From a bacterium (GTDB taxonomy: Bacteria; Babelota; Babeliae; Babelales; Vermiphilaceae), in NCBI GenBank assembly GCA_021833825.1, contig JAKBEL010000007.1:96133-160132 (forward strand): a DNA stretch of 64,000 nucleotides, read 5' to 3'. Of the stretch, positions 34,154 through 41,853 are shown one piece after another. The translations under genes and the position numbers were made by a program. A model generated the notes under the pieces. It searched no databases. It saw nothing but the letters and a program-made list of their open reading frames with translations, and was not told where the DNA came from. Positions within the stretch are counted from its first letter, which is position 1. Each line of letters opens with the position of its first letter.

Positions 34154-35476
34154 TCAACAAAAACAGCTTTGTACCCAAGTCCAGAGAAGGTCCCCGTCAT
34201 TATGATTTAAGTAGGTGTTATATTCAAGCAGCCTTGTGTTGAGTTGATAACCAACTAATTGTCTAAGTTCTATGCTGTTGTTTTGTATTAGATATTGAAT
34301 CTCAGGACTGATCAGATTCAGTTTTGCATTGAATGAGATCACTTTATTGCTATATGAACAGGCTCTGACCTGATACTTTTGAATAGTGCTACTTATATCA
34401 TTTTTAGTATAAGCAATATCTGCTAATCGTGCACGTCTGCCATCAGGAGTATGTGGATAATCTGTCACGAAGCTTTGCCATAGATACTGACCAAATGTTT
34501 GGGTTAGATATGCTCGCGAGAAGACTTTCCCATAAAGAGCTGAAAGGCGAGCCAGTTTATAACGTATATCATTTTCGTATTGTTCAAGAGCTCGATGCTC
34601 TTTTGCAAGCTCAGCGCGCAATTGCTCAATATCATATTCGGGCATTGCTCGTATCTGGTCAGCCCATTGTTTAATGAGCTTCGGCGATAAAAGAGTATTA
34701 AGATTTATAAGAATCTCTTTATTAGTTGTTACCATTTCTATTACGTTTGCTATCTGATATTGCTTTGCCTCTGGCAATGCAATTGGGCACAATGGCGCCT
34801 GAGTAACTATTTTTTGTGCCATATATATTTCCCGTTCAAGGGTATATGCCAATCTCTCAAGATAATTAACAATGGTCTTGATAAAGCATTGACCAAACAG
34901 CCCACTATTTTTTTTGGCCAATGGATAGATAAATCTATAAAGCATTGCTCTGTTGTGGGAGACATAAAAATCTTGAGTTAAAAGTTGTGATAACGCATAC
35001 CGTTGATGCTGATCAAGCTCTATCTGTTTATATATATTATATGCATCATTATAGAGTTGTATGAGGTTGTTGATACTATGTTCATATTTTTTTTCTTCAG
35101 TCTGTAATGTCGCAATCATAGATCCAACAAAAGAGGTGAAGCATCCAGAAATAGCAGAGCCGCCTATAATTAACATCATTTTTTCAAATGGGGCATTCTG
35201 GTAATAGTCATTATGCAGGCTGCTATTTACTATGCACCCACCTAAAAATGCTCCTATGCCAGCAGTTATTTTTGCCCATTTTTTAATATATTCAAGAGAT
35301 TCTTGCTCAAGATCGATGATAATAAATGGTATAGGGTTTAATTGGTTAATCTCAAATGTGGTCGAATAAGCAAATGGCAAAGTATTATGATCATCACCAT
35401 CATATTGACCCGGGCTTGATAGTTGAGCAGAGATTATCAGTATAAAAAAAGCAAATATAGTAGAGAACATTTTCAT
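34154..35476 (-). CDS. Large exported or membrane protein of unknown function
   Basis: A 440-residue protein with a signal peptide (MKMFSTIFAFFILIISAQ). Two hydrophobic segments lie near 70-120 (KITAGIGAFLGGCIVN and LIIGGSAISGCFTSFVG). A long mostly helical, charged domain with coiled-coil tendencies follows (about 125-440). No enzyme motif was seen. It shares strand and spacing with the next upstream gene (35510-36493), which looks similar in style but not in sequence. Function is unknown. Confidence 0.65.
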   Translation of the reverse strand: MKMFSTIFAFFILIISAQLSSPGQYDGDDHNTLPFAYSTTFEINQLNPIPFIIIDLEQESLEYIKKWAKITAGIGAFLGGCIVNSSLHNDYYQNAPFEKMMLIIGGSAISGCFTSFVGSMIATLQTEEKKYEHSINNLIQLYNDAYNIYKQIELDQHQRYALSQLLTQDFYVSHNRAMLYRFIYPLAKKNSGLFGQCFIKTIVNYLERLAYTLEREIYMAQKIVTQAPLCPIALPEAKQYQIANVIEMVTTNKEILINLNTLLSPKLIKQWADQIRAMPEYDIEQLRAELAKEHRALEQYENDIRYKLARLSALYGKVFSRAYLTQTFGQYLWQSFVTDYPHTPDGRRARLADIAYTKNDISSTIQKYQVRACSYSNKVISFNAKLNLISPEIQYLIQNNSIELRQLVGYQLNTRLLEYNTYLNHNDGDLLWTWVQSCFC

Positions 35477-35509
35477 AGATAAAAACTTTCAGAATCAAAA
35501 AAATATCTT

Positions 35510-36493
35510 TTATGCTACCACTATTCCTTCATGATATCCTCTTGTTTTTGCTTCGGCAAGTGTAATTGCACGTTCTAATCGTTGTGCTTTTGTTTCAAAG
35601 AACTGTTCATCTTCAAGCTCAAGTAGAGCGATATTTTTGAGTGCAATCTCATTGCGAAGCTGTGCATAAAAATCTAAAGATAGTTCTGCATATGAAAGAT
35701 CAAGGAATAGGCAGAAGCGTTCAAGTAGTGTAATAAAGAGTCCATTTAGATCATCTTGATCATTGAATATGTTCTCATCATAAAGCTTTAAAAGTTGGCT
35801 ATTGATAATTTTTACATTGCGCCATGCATGTTCTGGTTCATGAGGACTCCAGACTAATTTATTAATAGTCATCTCAAAAAATGCGAGCAATGTTTTGCGG
35901 AGCTCTTCAATTGATGCGTCGCCAGAGAGTTCGTAGGTGCTATTAATGATTGATATAATATCATCTGAAAGCTCTTTAAAATATCCATCAGGATCAAGCT
36001 TTAGGTGGTCAAAGTTATGAAGCATGCGATCATACATAGCAGAAGATATCTTTTTTTGTAGCTCAGGGAAGGCGGGTGTTTTTTCATGAAACATTGCATT
36101 TTTTAGAAGGGGTGTAATCTCATCGAGTAGTTCTGAATAAGCATAAGGATTGATGTACATTGTCTGTTTGAGTTTGTTGCCAAACATGCGAAAGACAGAT
36201 TGAAAGTAGTTGCGAGGCTGATCTGTTCTTCTTTTTAGAAATTGGGTCATATGAAAAAAATTATTGGGTAAGAAATCTGTTGCATATTCTGGAATGTTAT
36301 ATACATGCTTAATAAAACAGCGCAGGCCATGATTGTTAAATTTAATCGGCTCTAAAAAATGTTTGTAATGAAGCTCAATGGGATCATTGATTTCCATTGC
36401 TCGGTTAATAGGAAGTTGAAAATTCTGGCCATTTAAATTATGACTCGTTATTATACATATATAGATGCAAAATGATATGATAGAGGTAAACAT
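35510..36493 (-). CDS. Secreted helical protein of unknown function
   Basis: A 327-residue protein with an N-terminal hydrophobic signal segment (MFTSIISFCIYICIITS) and a mature part rich in charged, helix-forming residues, Phe and Leu. The C-terminal ERAITLAEAKTRGYHEGIVVA region is clearly helical. AAGGGTA lies nine bases before the ATG. It is first of a two-gene unit with 34154-35476 and divergent from the gsp operon. No family was recognised. Confidence 0.65.
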   Translation of the reverse strand: MFTSIISFCIYICIITSHNLNGQNFQLPINRAMEINDPIELHYKHFLEPIKFNNHGLRCFIKHVYNIPEYATDFLPNNFFHMTQFLKRRTDQPRNYFQSVFRMFGNKLKQTMYINPYAYSELLDEITPLLKNAMFHEKTPAFPELQKKISSAMYDRMLHNFDHLKLDPDGYFKELSDDIISIINSTYELSGDASIEELRKTLLAFFEMTINKLVWSPHEPEHAWRNVKIINSQLLKLYDENIFNDQDDLNGLFITLLERFCLFLDLSYAELSLDFYAQLRNEIALKNIALLELEDEQFFETKAQRLERAITLAEAKTRGYHEGIVVA

Positions 36494-36598
36494 TATTAGT
36501 GTACCCTTTTTAATATAAGGTTGTTAAATTATTCCTATAGAATATCATGGAACATAAACTATGATCAAGAATGATTAATGATCTTAGGTGGGCAAACG

Positions 36599-37813
36599 AT
36601 GGCTTTATATTATTATCAGGCTTTTTCAAAAGATGGCAAAAGGGTATCTGGATACCTTGATGCCGGTTCTGAAGTTGCTGTGAAAGATCAATTACAACGC
36701 AAGGGAATTTTTCCTGTAAAAATTGAACGTGCAGTTGGCGGCAAACAGAAAAAGTGGTGGCAACGGCTCTTTGAAGCAAAGGTGACCACAAAAGAGTTGA
36801 TCTTATTTACTAAACAGTTGGCGGTTCTTTTAAAATCGGGCGTTCCGTTGTTACAAGCATTTGAGCTTCTTTCAGAGCAGTTTGGTGGCCAATTACAATC
36901 GGTGATTGTTGTAATTAAAGATGAACTCAAAGAGGGTCGTTCGCTTGCAGATACTATGGCCGATTATCCAAAGATATTCAGTAATATTTATGTTCAGCTT
37001 GTCAAAGCTGGTGAGGCGAGTGGAAAATTGGAAGTTATTTTAGAACGACTTGATCAATTTTTAACCAGACGTGCAGAGATTAATAGTCGAGTTAAAGGTG
37101 CATTGGCAATGCCTATGATGCAACTCGTTGTTGCGGTTGGCGTTGTTGCAGTAATGATGGGCTTTGTTGTTCCACAGATGGCACAGAATTTCGCTTCGCA
37201 GAAAAAAGAGTTGCCAGGAAGCACAAAGATTGTAATTGCGATATCTAATGTTGTGCAGAATTGGTGGTTTATTCTTCTTCTTGTTATTGCTCTTATGGCT
37301 ATAGGTTATTTCTATTGGTCATCAACTCCTAATGGTCGATTGACAATCGATAAAATAAAATTAAAAATTCCAGGGCTTAACTATTTTGCTAAAATGAATG
37401 CTGTTGTTCAATTCAGTTCTACACTTGGCATGCTCATTGAGAGCGGTGTTAATTTAGCTGAGTCCCTTGATATTGTGGTCAAAATTATCGATAATAAAGT
37501 TCTTGCAAATACATTAAACAGTGCTCGAGATAATATTATAAAGCAGGGTAAGATTGCAGAGTATTTAAAACAGACCAATATGTTTCCTCCAATTGCTATC
37601 TATTTGATAAAAACTGGTGAAGAGACGGGTAAATTGGATATGATGCTTCTGACCGTTGCAAAAAATTATGAAGAGGAGTTGGCTGAATTGACCGATAGCA
37701 TGACAGCAAAAATAGGGCCGATTCTTTTAATAGTTATGGCCCTTGTTGTAGGGTTTATTGTTATTGCAATAGCGGTGCCAATGATGAGTTTTGGTGATCT
37801 TAATAAAGTATAA
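36599..37813 (+). CDS. gspF: Type II secretion inner-membrane protein GspF
   Basis: A 404-residue protein of the GspF/PilC platform family, with the N-terminal ALYYYQAFSKDGKRVSGY start and two homologous cytoplasmic helical domains (about 70-170 and 275-375), each followed by membrane helices. It works with the GspE ATPase to extrude pseudopilins, but GspE, GspD and the prepilin peptidase are not in this window. ATG 36599 is preferred because AGGTGG lies eight bases before it; ATG 36578 is also in frame. It is the first gene of a six-gene operon. A type IV pilus PilC role is possible, but the downstream gspG/K genes favour type II secretion. Confidence 0.9.
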   Translation: MALYYYQAFSKDGKRVSGYLDAGSEVAVKDQLQRKGIFPVKIERAVGGKQKKWWQRLFEAKVTTKELILFTKQLAVLLKSGVPLLQAFELLSEQFGGQLQSVIVVIKDELKEGRSLADTMADYPKIFSNIYVQLVKAGEASGKLEVILERLDQFLTRRAEINSRVKGALAMPMMQLVVAVGVVAVMMGFVVPQMAQNFASQKKELPGSTKIVIAISNVVQNWWFILLLVIALMAIGYFYWSSTPNGRLTIDKIKLKIPGLNYFAKMNAVVQFSSTLGMLIESGVNLAESLDIVVKIIDNKVLANTLNSARDNIIKQGKIAEYLKQTNMFPPIAIYLIKTGEETGKLDMMLLTVAKNYEEELAELTDSMTAKIGPILLIVMALVVGFIVIAIAVPMMSFGDLNKV

Positions 37814-37835
37814 TTACTATATGTAAGGAGTTAAC

Positions 37836-38279
37836 ATGACATATGCACAGATGTGTAAAGAGCGTAAATTGCATCCCGGTTTTACCTTAATTGAAATTAT
37901 GATAGCAATCACCATTATTGGAATATTGGGTGCTGTGCTTGCTCCATCAATGTTAAGTTATTTAAGTAGTTCAAAAGAGACAGCAACAAAGTCTAACTTA
38001 CGTACTACAGAAATGGTCATTAATCAGTTTTATGCAGATACGGGAAGTTTTCCGGAAAAGATGCGCGACCTGATTAAAAGACCTGCAGATGAACAGATTG
38101 CAAAGAAATGGAAGGGTGGTCCTTACTTAAAAGGAAATAATGTTCCAACTGATGGTTGGGAAGTGCCATTGCAATATAAAAAGCCTGGTGAAAAAGGTCA
38201 TCCATATGAACTCTATTCTTATGGTCCAAATGGAAAAGGTGCTCCAAAGAATGAGTGGATAAGTGTCTGGGATCTGTAA
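37836..38279 (+). CDS. gspG: Major pseudopilin GspG
   Basis: A 147-residue prepilin-like protein with leader MTYAQMCKERKLHPG, cleaved before FTLIE, then a hydrophobic helix (16-36). The mature domain has the GspG-specific pattern (NLRTTEMVINQFYADTGSFP, DGWEVPLQY and YSYGPNGKG near the C-terminus, with the calcium-site region). It forms the type II secretion pseudopilus. TAAGGAG precedes the ATG. It overlaps the next gene by 17 bases. Confidence 0.93.
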   Translation: MTYAQMCKERKLHPGFTLIEIMIAITIIGILGAVLAPSMLSYLSSSKETATKSNLRTTEMVINQFYADTGSFPEKMRDLIKRPADEQIAKKWKGGPYLKGNNVPTDGWEVPLQYKKPGEKGHPYELYSYGPNGKGAPKNEWISVWDL

Positions 38280-38826
38280 AAAGGGTTTTACACTCATAGA
38301 GCTTTTAATTGTCATACTCATTATTGGAGTTATGGCAGCCGTTATTGCTCCTAACTTTAGCTCTCAAAAGGCTGATCAGGAGAGAGAGACATTCATTGCC
38401 AAGCTCAATGCATTGGTGCAATTAGCTTGGCAAAATGCTCTGCTTTCAAATTCATTGCATAAGGTTGTTTTTGATTTTAAAAAGAGGCGAGTATCGGTAG
38501 AGCAAGCAACGGGAGAAAAAGATAGTCAAGGCAATGCACAGTTTGTGCCGCTTGAGCGAACATATATGGAGACATCTATTGAGTGGCCTGAATATTTAAA
38601 GATTAAAAACTTTTTTATAGAGGGTTTTGATGAGATGCAACGTGCTGTTGGTGGCGAAACTCAAGAGTCATGGTTTTTTGTGGTTCCGGGTGGTATGACC
38701 CAGCGGGTAACAATCAATGCAACCGATACACATGATATGCAGAACAATGGTCGTGCTGCAAAGGTTGGTTTAGTATTAAATCCATTTAATGCGCAGTTTA
38801 CTATTTATGATACATTTAAAAAATGA
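38263..38826 (+). CDS. gspH: Minor pseudopilin GspH-like
   Basis: A 187-residue pseudopilin with a very short leader (MSGICKKG), cleaved before FTLIE, and the usual hydrophobic N-terminal helix. The beta-rich mature part has the GspH/FimT style (LNALVQLAWQNALLSNSLHKVVFDF). GTG 38263 lies within the gspG end and gives exactly the leader length expected. GspH helps initiate or cap the pseudopilus. Assignment to H rests on position and on this segment. Confidence 0.82.
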   Translation: MSGICKKGFTLIELLIVILIIGVMAAVIAPNFSSQKADQERETFIAKLNALVQLAWQNALLSNSLHKVVFDFKKRRVSVEQATGEKDSQGNAQFVPLERTYMETSIEWPEYLKIKNFFIEGFDEMQRAVGGETQESWFFVVPGGMTQRVTINATDTHDMQNNGRAAKVGLVLNPFNAQFTIYDTFKK

Positions 38827-38887
38827 AGCGAGAAACGGTTTAGCGTCCGTCGTATCGAGCGAAATTCCGCCGAAGCTTACGCAGCCT

Positions 38888-39460
38888 TTGTTAACAAGAG
38901 CTAAACGTTGCTTTCTAGCGAAGGAGAATAGATCAGGATTTACTCTTATCGAGGTCTTATTGGCAGTTGCTATTGTTGGCATTGTTCTTGGGCCCATCTA
39001 TATATTGCAAAGTACAGTTTTTGAAAGAGTAGTTCGTAGTGCGGGCGCAGTTGATCGAATGCTTGCGGCATATGATTTTTTTGTTGATGCACAAAATGGT
39101 GATGAAGATAATGTAAAAGAGACAATAAGAGATCCAGAAACGGATATGACTTATGCAAAAAAAGAGCCAGAAAAATCATCCATACTTGCTAAAGAGTTTA
39201 ATCATATCTATATAAAAAAATTATCATGGCATTGGAAGTATCAAGAGATGTCGTATGGCGATGTTTTGGTATATTTTGCATTTATTCCTCCTGAAGAGAA
39301 GCAAGAGGTAGCGCAGGAAACTATGGCTGACTCACAGGGTCGGGAGAAAAAGGCGCAACCTGCGGGAGCGTCTCAAAAAGTTGACGAAAAGAAGAGTGAT
39401 GAAAAGAAAGAGCAGAAGTCCTTCGATACAACCTCCCAAAAGGGAGGTCACTCAGGATGA
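38888..39460 (+). CDS. gspI: Minor pseudopilin GspI-like, with repeat-derived C-terminus
   Basis: A pseudopilin with MLTRAKRCFLAKENRSG as leader if TTG 38888 is the start, then FTLIEVLLAVAIVGIVLG. The frame is open back to ATG 38789, but that would give a 50-residue leader, which prepilin peptidase does not normally accept, and no ribosome site supports it. About 190 residues. The tail after residue about 140 is Lys/Glu/Gln-rich. The last 13 residues plus the stop codon lie inside a dispersed repeat (39419-39464), so the original C-terminus has probably been replaced. Whether the protein still works is unknown. The start is uncertain. Confidence 0.7.
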   Translation: MLTRAKRCFLAKENRSGFTLIEVLLAVAIVGIVLGPIYILQSTVFERVVRSAGAVDRMLAAYDFFVDAQNGDEDNVKETIRDPETDMTYAKKEPEKSSILAKEFNHIYIKKLSWHWKYQEMSYGDVLVYFAFIPPEEKQEVAQETMADSQGREKKAQPAGASQKVDEKKSDEKKEQKSFDTTSQKGGHSG

Positions 39461-39464
39461 GCGG
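39419..39464 (-). repeat. Short copy of the CCGCTCATCCTGAG...TATCGAAGGA repeat
   Basis: On the minus strand CCGCTCATCCTGAG, then a hairpin (TGACCTCCC, loop, GGGAGG), then TATCGAAGGA. The ends match the first part of the full copies at 39695 and 63048, but the inner hairpin is different. It overlaps the gspI-like stop codon. Confidence 0.7.
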
Positions 39465-39694
39465 GATTAAGAACATTATATTTGGTTATTTAAAATTTAT
39501 TAAAGCGCCCGTAATACCCTCAAGGGTTTTAGCCCGGGGATGTAAGGGCAAAATCATTTTAGAAGCCACGGCCTTTAGGCCGTGTGAGGTTCACTTTAAA
39601 GCTATGGTTTTTGTTGATGCATAAAGTAAATGTAAATATGAAATTTCTTTTCCAATTATCCAGAAGTATCTTTTTGTGGGGTTTGACCTTACTT
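39461..39694. other. Gap between gspI and the long repeat with an IS200/IS605-like hairpin
   Basis: Holds a CCCTCAAGGG-type stretch and a perfect CACGGCCT/AGGCCGTG hairpin (39567-39584) preceded by GAAGC. This resembles right ends of IS200/IS605-family elements and their RNA. No transposase is nearby, so if real it is a relic. No gene is called here. Confidence 0.4.
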
Positions 39695-39827
39695 CCGCTC
39701 ATCCTGAGTTTTTTGCGTAAGCAAAAAGTATCGAAGGACAAATTATTGTTACTCGAGGAATTGATTAAAAATGGTTCGATACATTCTTCTACGCTCTTTG
39801 AGCCTCGAAGAACACTCACCACGAGCG
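39695..39827 (+). repeat. Full copy of the CCGCTCATCCTGAG dispersed repeat inside the gsp operon
   Basis: Begins CCGCTCATCCTGAG, continues with a T-rich hairpin (TTTTTTGCGTAAGCAAAAA), then TATCGAAGGA, and ends CACCACGAGCGG; the outer ends are partly complementary. It shares this order and most of its sequence with 63048-63192. It sits just before the gspJ-like gene and has no stop in that reading frame. Confidence 0.75.
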
Positions 39828-39862
39828 GATCTAGGAATATTTTTCATGATAGAAGGCTTGAT

Positions 39863-40822
39863 ATTGAAAAATATAGAAACAGTTATATTAAATCAGGTTT
39901 TACCCTTATTGAATTATTGATCGCAACGGCAATTGCCTCTATCTTGAGTATCTCATTATTCTATTCTTACGCTCAGACAAATAAGGCTGCTACTTATATT
40001 ACTGATTATGTTGATACCTATAATAAGATCATACTTCTTGATAGACGATTTTCACAGGATGTTGCAGGTGTGTTTATTCCGGTGCAGGCGGTAAAAAAAC
40101 AGAAGTCGCAGAGTGAAAAAAAACCTGAAGATAAGAAAGATGATCAAAAAAAACAGCCACAAAAAAATGAAGAGAGTCAAGATAAGGCGCCGGTACTTAA
40201 AGATCCGTTTGTGAGTAAAAATGAGAATAAAAATCTTAAGATGTTCAGTTTTATTACTAATAATCCTGCTCGAGCATATTGGAGTTCAAAGTCGGGCGAG
40301 CCGCGCCCCAATATTGCCCGTGTTGTTTATACTTTAGAGCTTGATAAATCAGCTGCAAAAGAAAAACCACGCTTTACGTTATATCGTCAAGAGGGGGCAG
40401 ATCTTCAGCTGGCGCCATATCTTGGCCAAGAGAGCCAAATAGAACGGTATGTTATTGTTGATGATATTCAATCTTGCACAATAAATTTTCTTGTAACGGA
40501 AGAAAAAGAGGGTGCATCAGAAGTTAAAGAGTTTGCAGATTGGCATATTGGCAAAGATGAGAAGGATTTGAGGTCAAAAGTTAAAATTCCAGAGACGGTC
40601 GTTTTAGAGATTAGTCTGTGGAATAATGAATATTCTGGGGCTAAAGATTTTACTATAGTTGTTCCGATTGCTGCAAAATTTACTGAACTTCCAGGTCAGG
40701 CAGCTGAAAAGAAAAAGCCTGAAGTTGCGCAGAAAGATCAGAAGAAGGCAGAGCGTAAAGAGTTGCTAGTTTCAAGTGCAAATAAAGTTGTTGACAATAT
40801 TCGTGGGTTATACAGAGCATGA
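39863..40822 (+). CDS. gspJ: Minor pseudopilin GspJ-like, probable ATT start
   Basis: A 319-residue pseudopilin when read from ATT 39863. AGAAGG stands six bases before that ATT, and the product starts with a 12-residue leader (MEKYRNSYIKSG) ending right before FTLIELLIATAIASILSIS. No ATG, GTG or TTG in frame gives a plausible leader. The long alternative from 39584 adds 93 residues, about half of them translated from repeat DNA. The mature part has a large Lys/Gln-rich insertion (about 70-115) and a beta-rich C-terminal domain like GspJ/PilW. It overlaps gspK as ATGA. Confidence 0.75.
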   Translation: MEKYRNSYIKSGFTLIELLIATAIASILSISLFYSYAQTNKAATYITDYVDTYNKIILLDRRFSQDVAGVFIPVQAVKKQKSQSEKKPEDKKDDQKKQPQKNEESQDKAPVLKDPFVSKNENKNLKMFSFITNNPARAYWSSKSGEPRPNIARVVYTLELDKSAAKEKPRFTLYRQEGADLQLAPYLGQESQIERYVIVDDIQSCTINFLVTEEKEGASEVKEFADWHIGKDEKDLRSKVKIPETVVLEISLWNNEYSGAKDFTIVVPIAAKFTELPGQAAEKKKPEVAQKDQKKAERKELLVSSANKVVDNIRGLYRA

Positions 40823-41835
40823 TCTATAAAAAAAAATCGGGATATATTCTCACATTAACACTGTTGCTCGTTTTTTTGTCGATGTTTCTTGTTGTTTATA
40901 TTGCCAATAAGGGCTCTATTTTTGTTCCTTATGCCAATATTGCCATTGAACAGAAGCAATCATATGTTTTAGCGCAGAGTGGGATCTCTCTTGCGGTCAG
41001 TCAGATAGTCTCTCCTAAAGTTGCCCGCAAAGAAGAACAGAAAGATAAAAAGCCGACTCAAGAAGATCGTATTAAAGATATGTTGACCATTGTTTTGCCA
41101 TCTTTGAATAGATGGCAGGAGATCAATTTGACGGAGAGCGTTGAAGGTATTGATGGGAAAATTAAATTTTGTATTATGTCTGAAAATGGAAAAATAGATC
41201 TCAATGCTCTTTATGATTTTGAAAAAAAGCAGTTTGTTGATGCAACCAATACACAGAATATGTTGAAAGATTTGTTTGAAAAGATTAAAACTATCAATGG
41301 ATCAGATCTGCTAGGTGCTTTTGAAAAGATGTTCAAAGAGAGAAAGTTCCGTTTTAACGATGCAACAGAATTGCTCACAAAAGAATTTGCAGCATTTAAA
41401 GATACTATTTTTTATGAACCATCGGAGGGCAAGCAGTCAAAAGTCTATTTAACCGATCTGTTTACAGTATGGACCGCAAAGCGTTCTTTAAATCCATGGT
41501 TGCTTTCACAATCGATGGCAACAATCCTTGGTTTTTCATCAAAAGATGTTGCAGAAAGAAAAAAGATGGTTGCAGAATGGCTCAAACCATTTAAACTTAA
41601 TGTTCAGTGGCAATCAGAGTGGGATAAGCTTATGAAGCCACTTTATGGGAAAGAATATAATAGTATACCAAAAAGTTTACAGCCATTACTGAACAGTACA
41701 TTTGAAGCAAACGTATTTTCTGTATTGTCTTATGCAACGGTTGGGCGTGTTACAACGCGTCTGCTTGCTATAGTTGAATGTCCAAACTCTGGAAAGTCGA
41801 CTGATGTAACAATAAAAAAGGTTTATTGGCTGTGA
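40819..41835 (+). CDS. gspK: Pseudopilus tip protein GspK-like
   Basis: A 338-residue protein beginning MIYKKKSGYILTLTLLLVFLSMFLV. This is the prepilin-like helix of GspK, which lacks the usual Glu5. A large helical globular domain follows (IDGKIKFCIMSENGKIDLNAL is typical of the GspK saddle region). GspK caps the pseudopilus with GspI/J. Its ATG overlaps the gspJ stop by four bases. It is rather diverged, so recognition rests on position, N-terminus and the IDLNAL segment. Confidence 0.82.
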   Translation: MIYKKKSGYILTLTLLLVFLSMFLVVYIANKGSIFVPYANIAIEQKQSYVLAQSGISLAVSQIVSPKVARKEEQKDKKPTQEDRIKDMLTIVLPSLNRWQEINLTESVEGIDGKIKFCIMSENGKIDLNALYDFEKKQFVDATNTQNMLKDLFEKIKTINGSDLLGAFEKMFKERKFRFNDATELLTKEFAAFKDTIFYEPSEGKQSKVYLTDLFTVWTAKRSLNPWLLSQSMATILGFSSKDVAERKKMVAEWLKPFKLNVQWQSEWDKLMKPLYGKEYNSIPKSLQPLLNSTFEANVFSVLSYATVGRVTTRLLAIVECPNSGKSTDVTIKKVYWL

Positions 41836-41853
41836 TCTTCACAAGGAACAACT

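Noticed and set aside
39559..39822. 87-codon minus-strand open frame between gspI and gspJ
   Set aside because: Made of repeat and hairpin DNA, with no ribosome site and no family match.
39584..39862. Long N-terminal extension of the gspJ-like protein
   Set aside because: Would place the prepilin cleavage site after residue 105 and translate repeat DNA; the ATT start with a good ribosome site fits the family far better.
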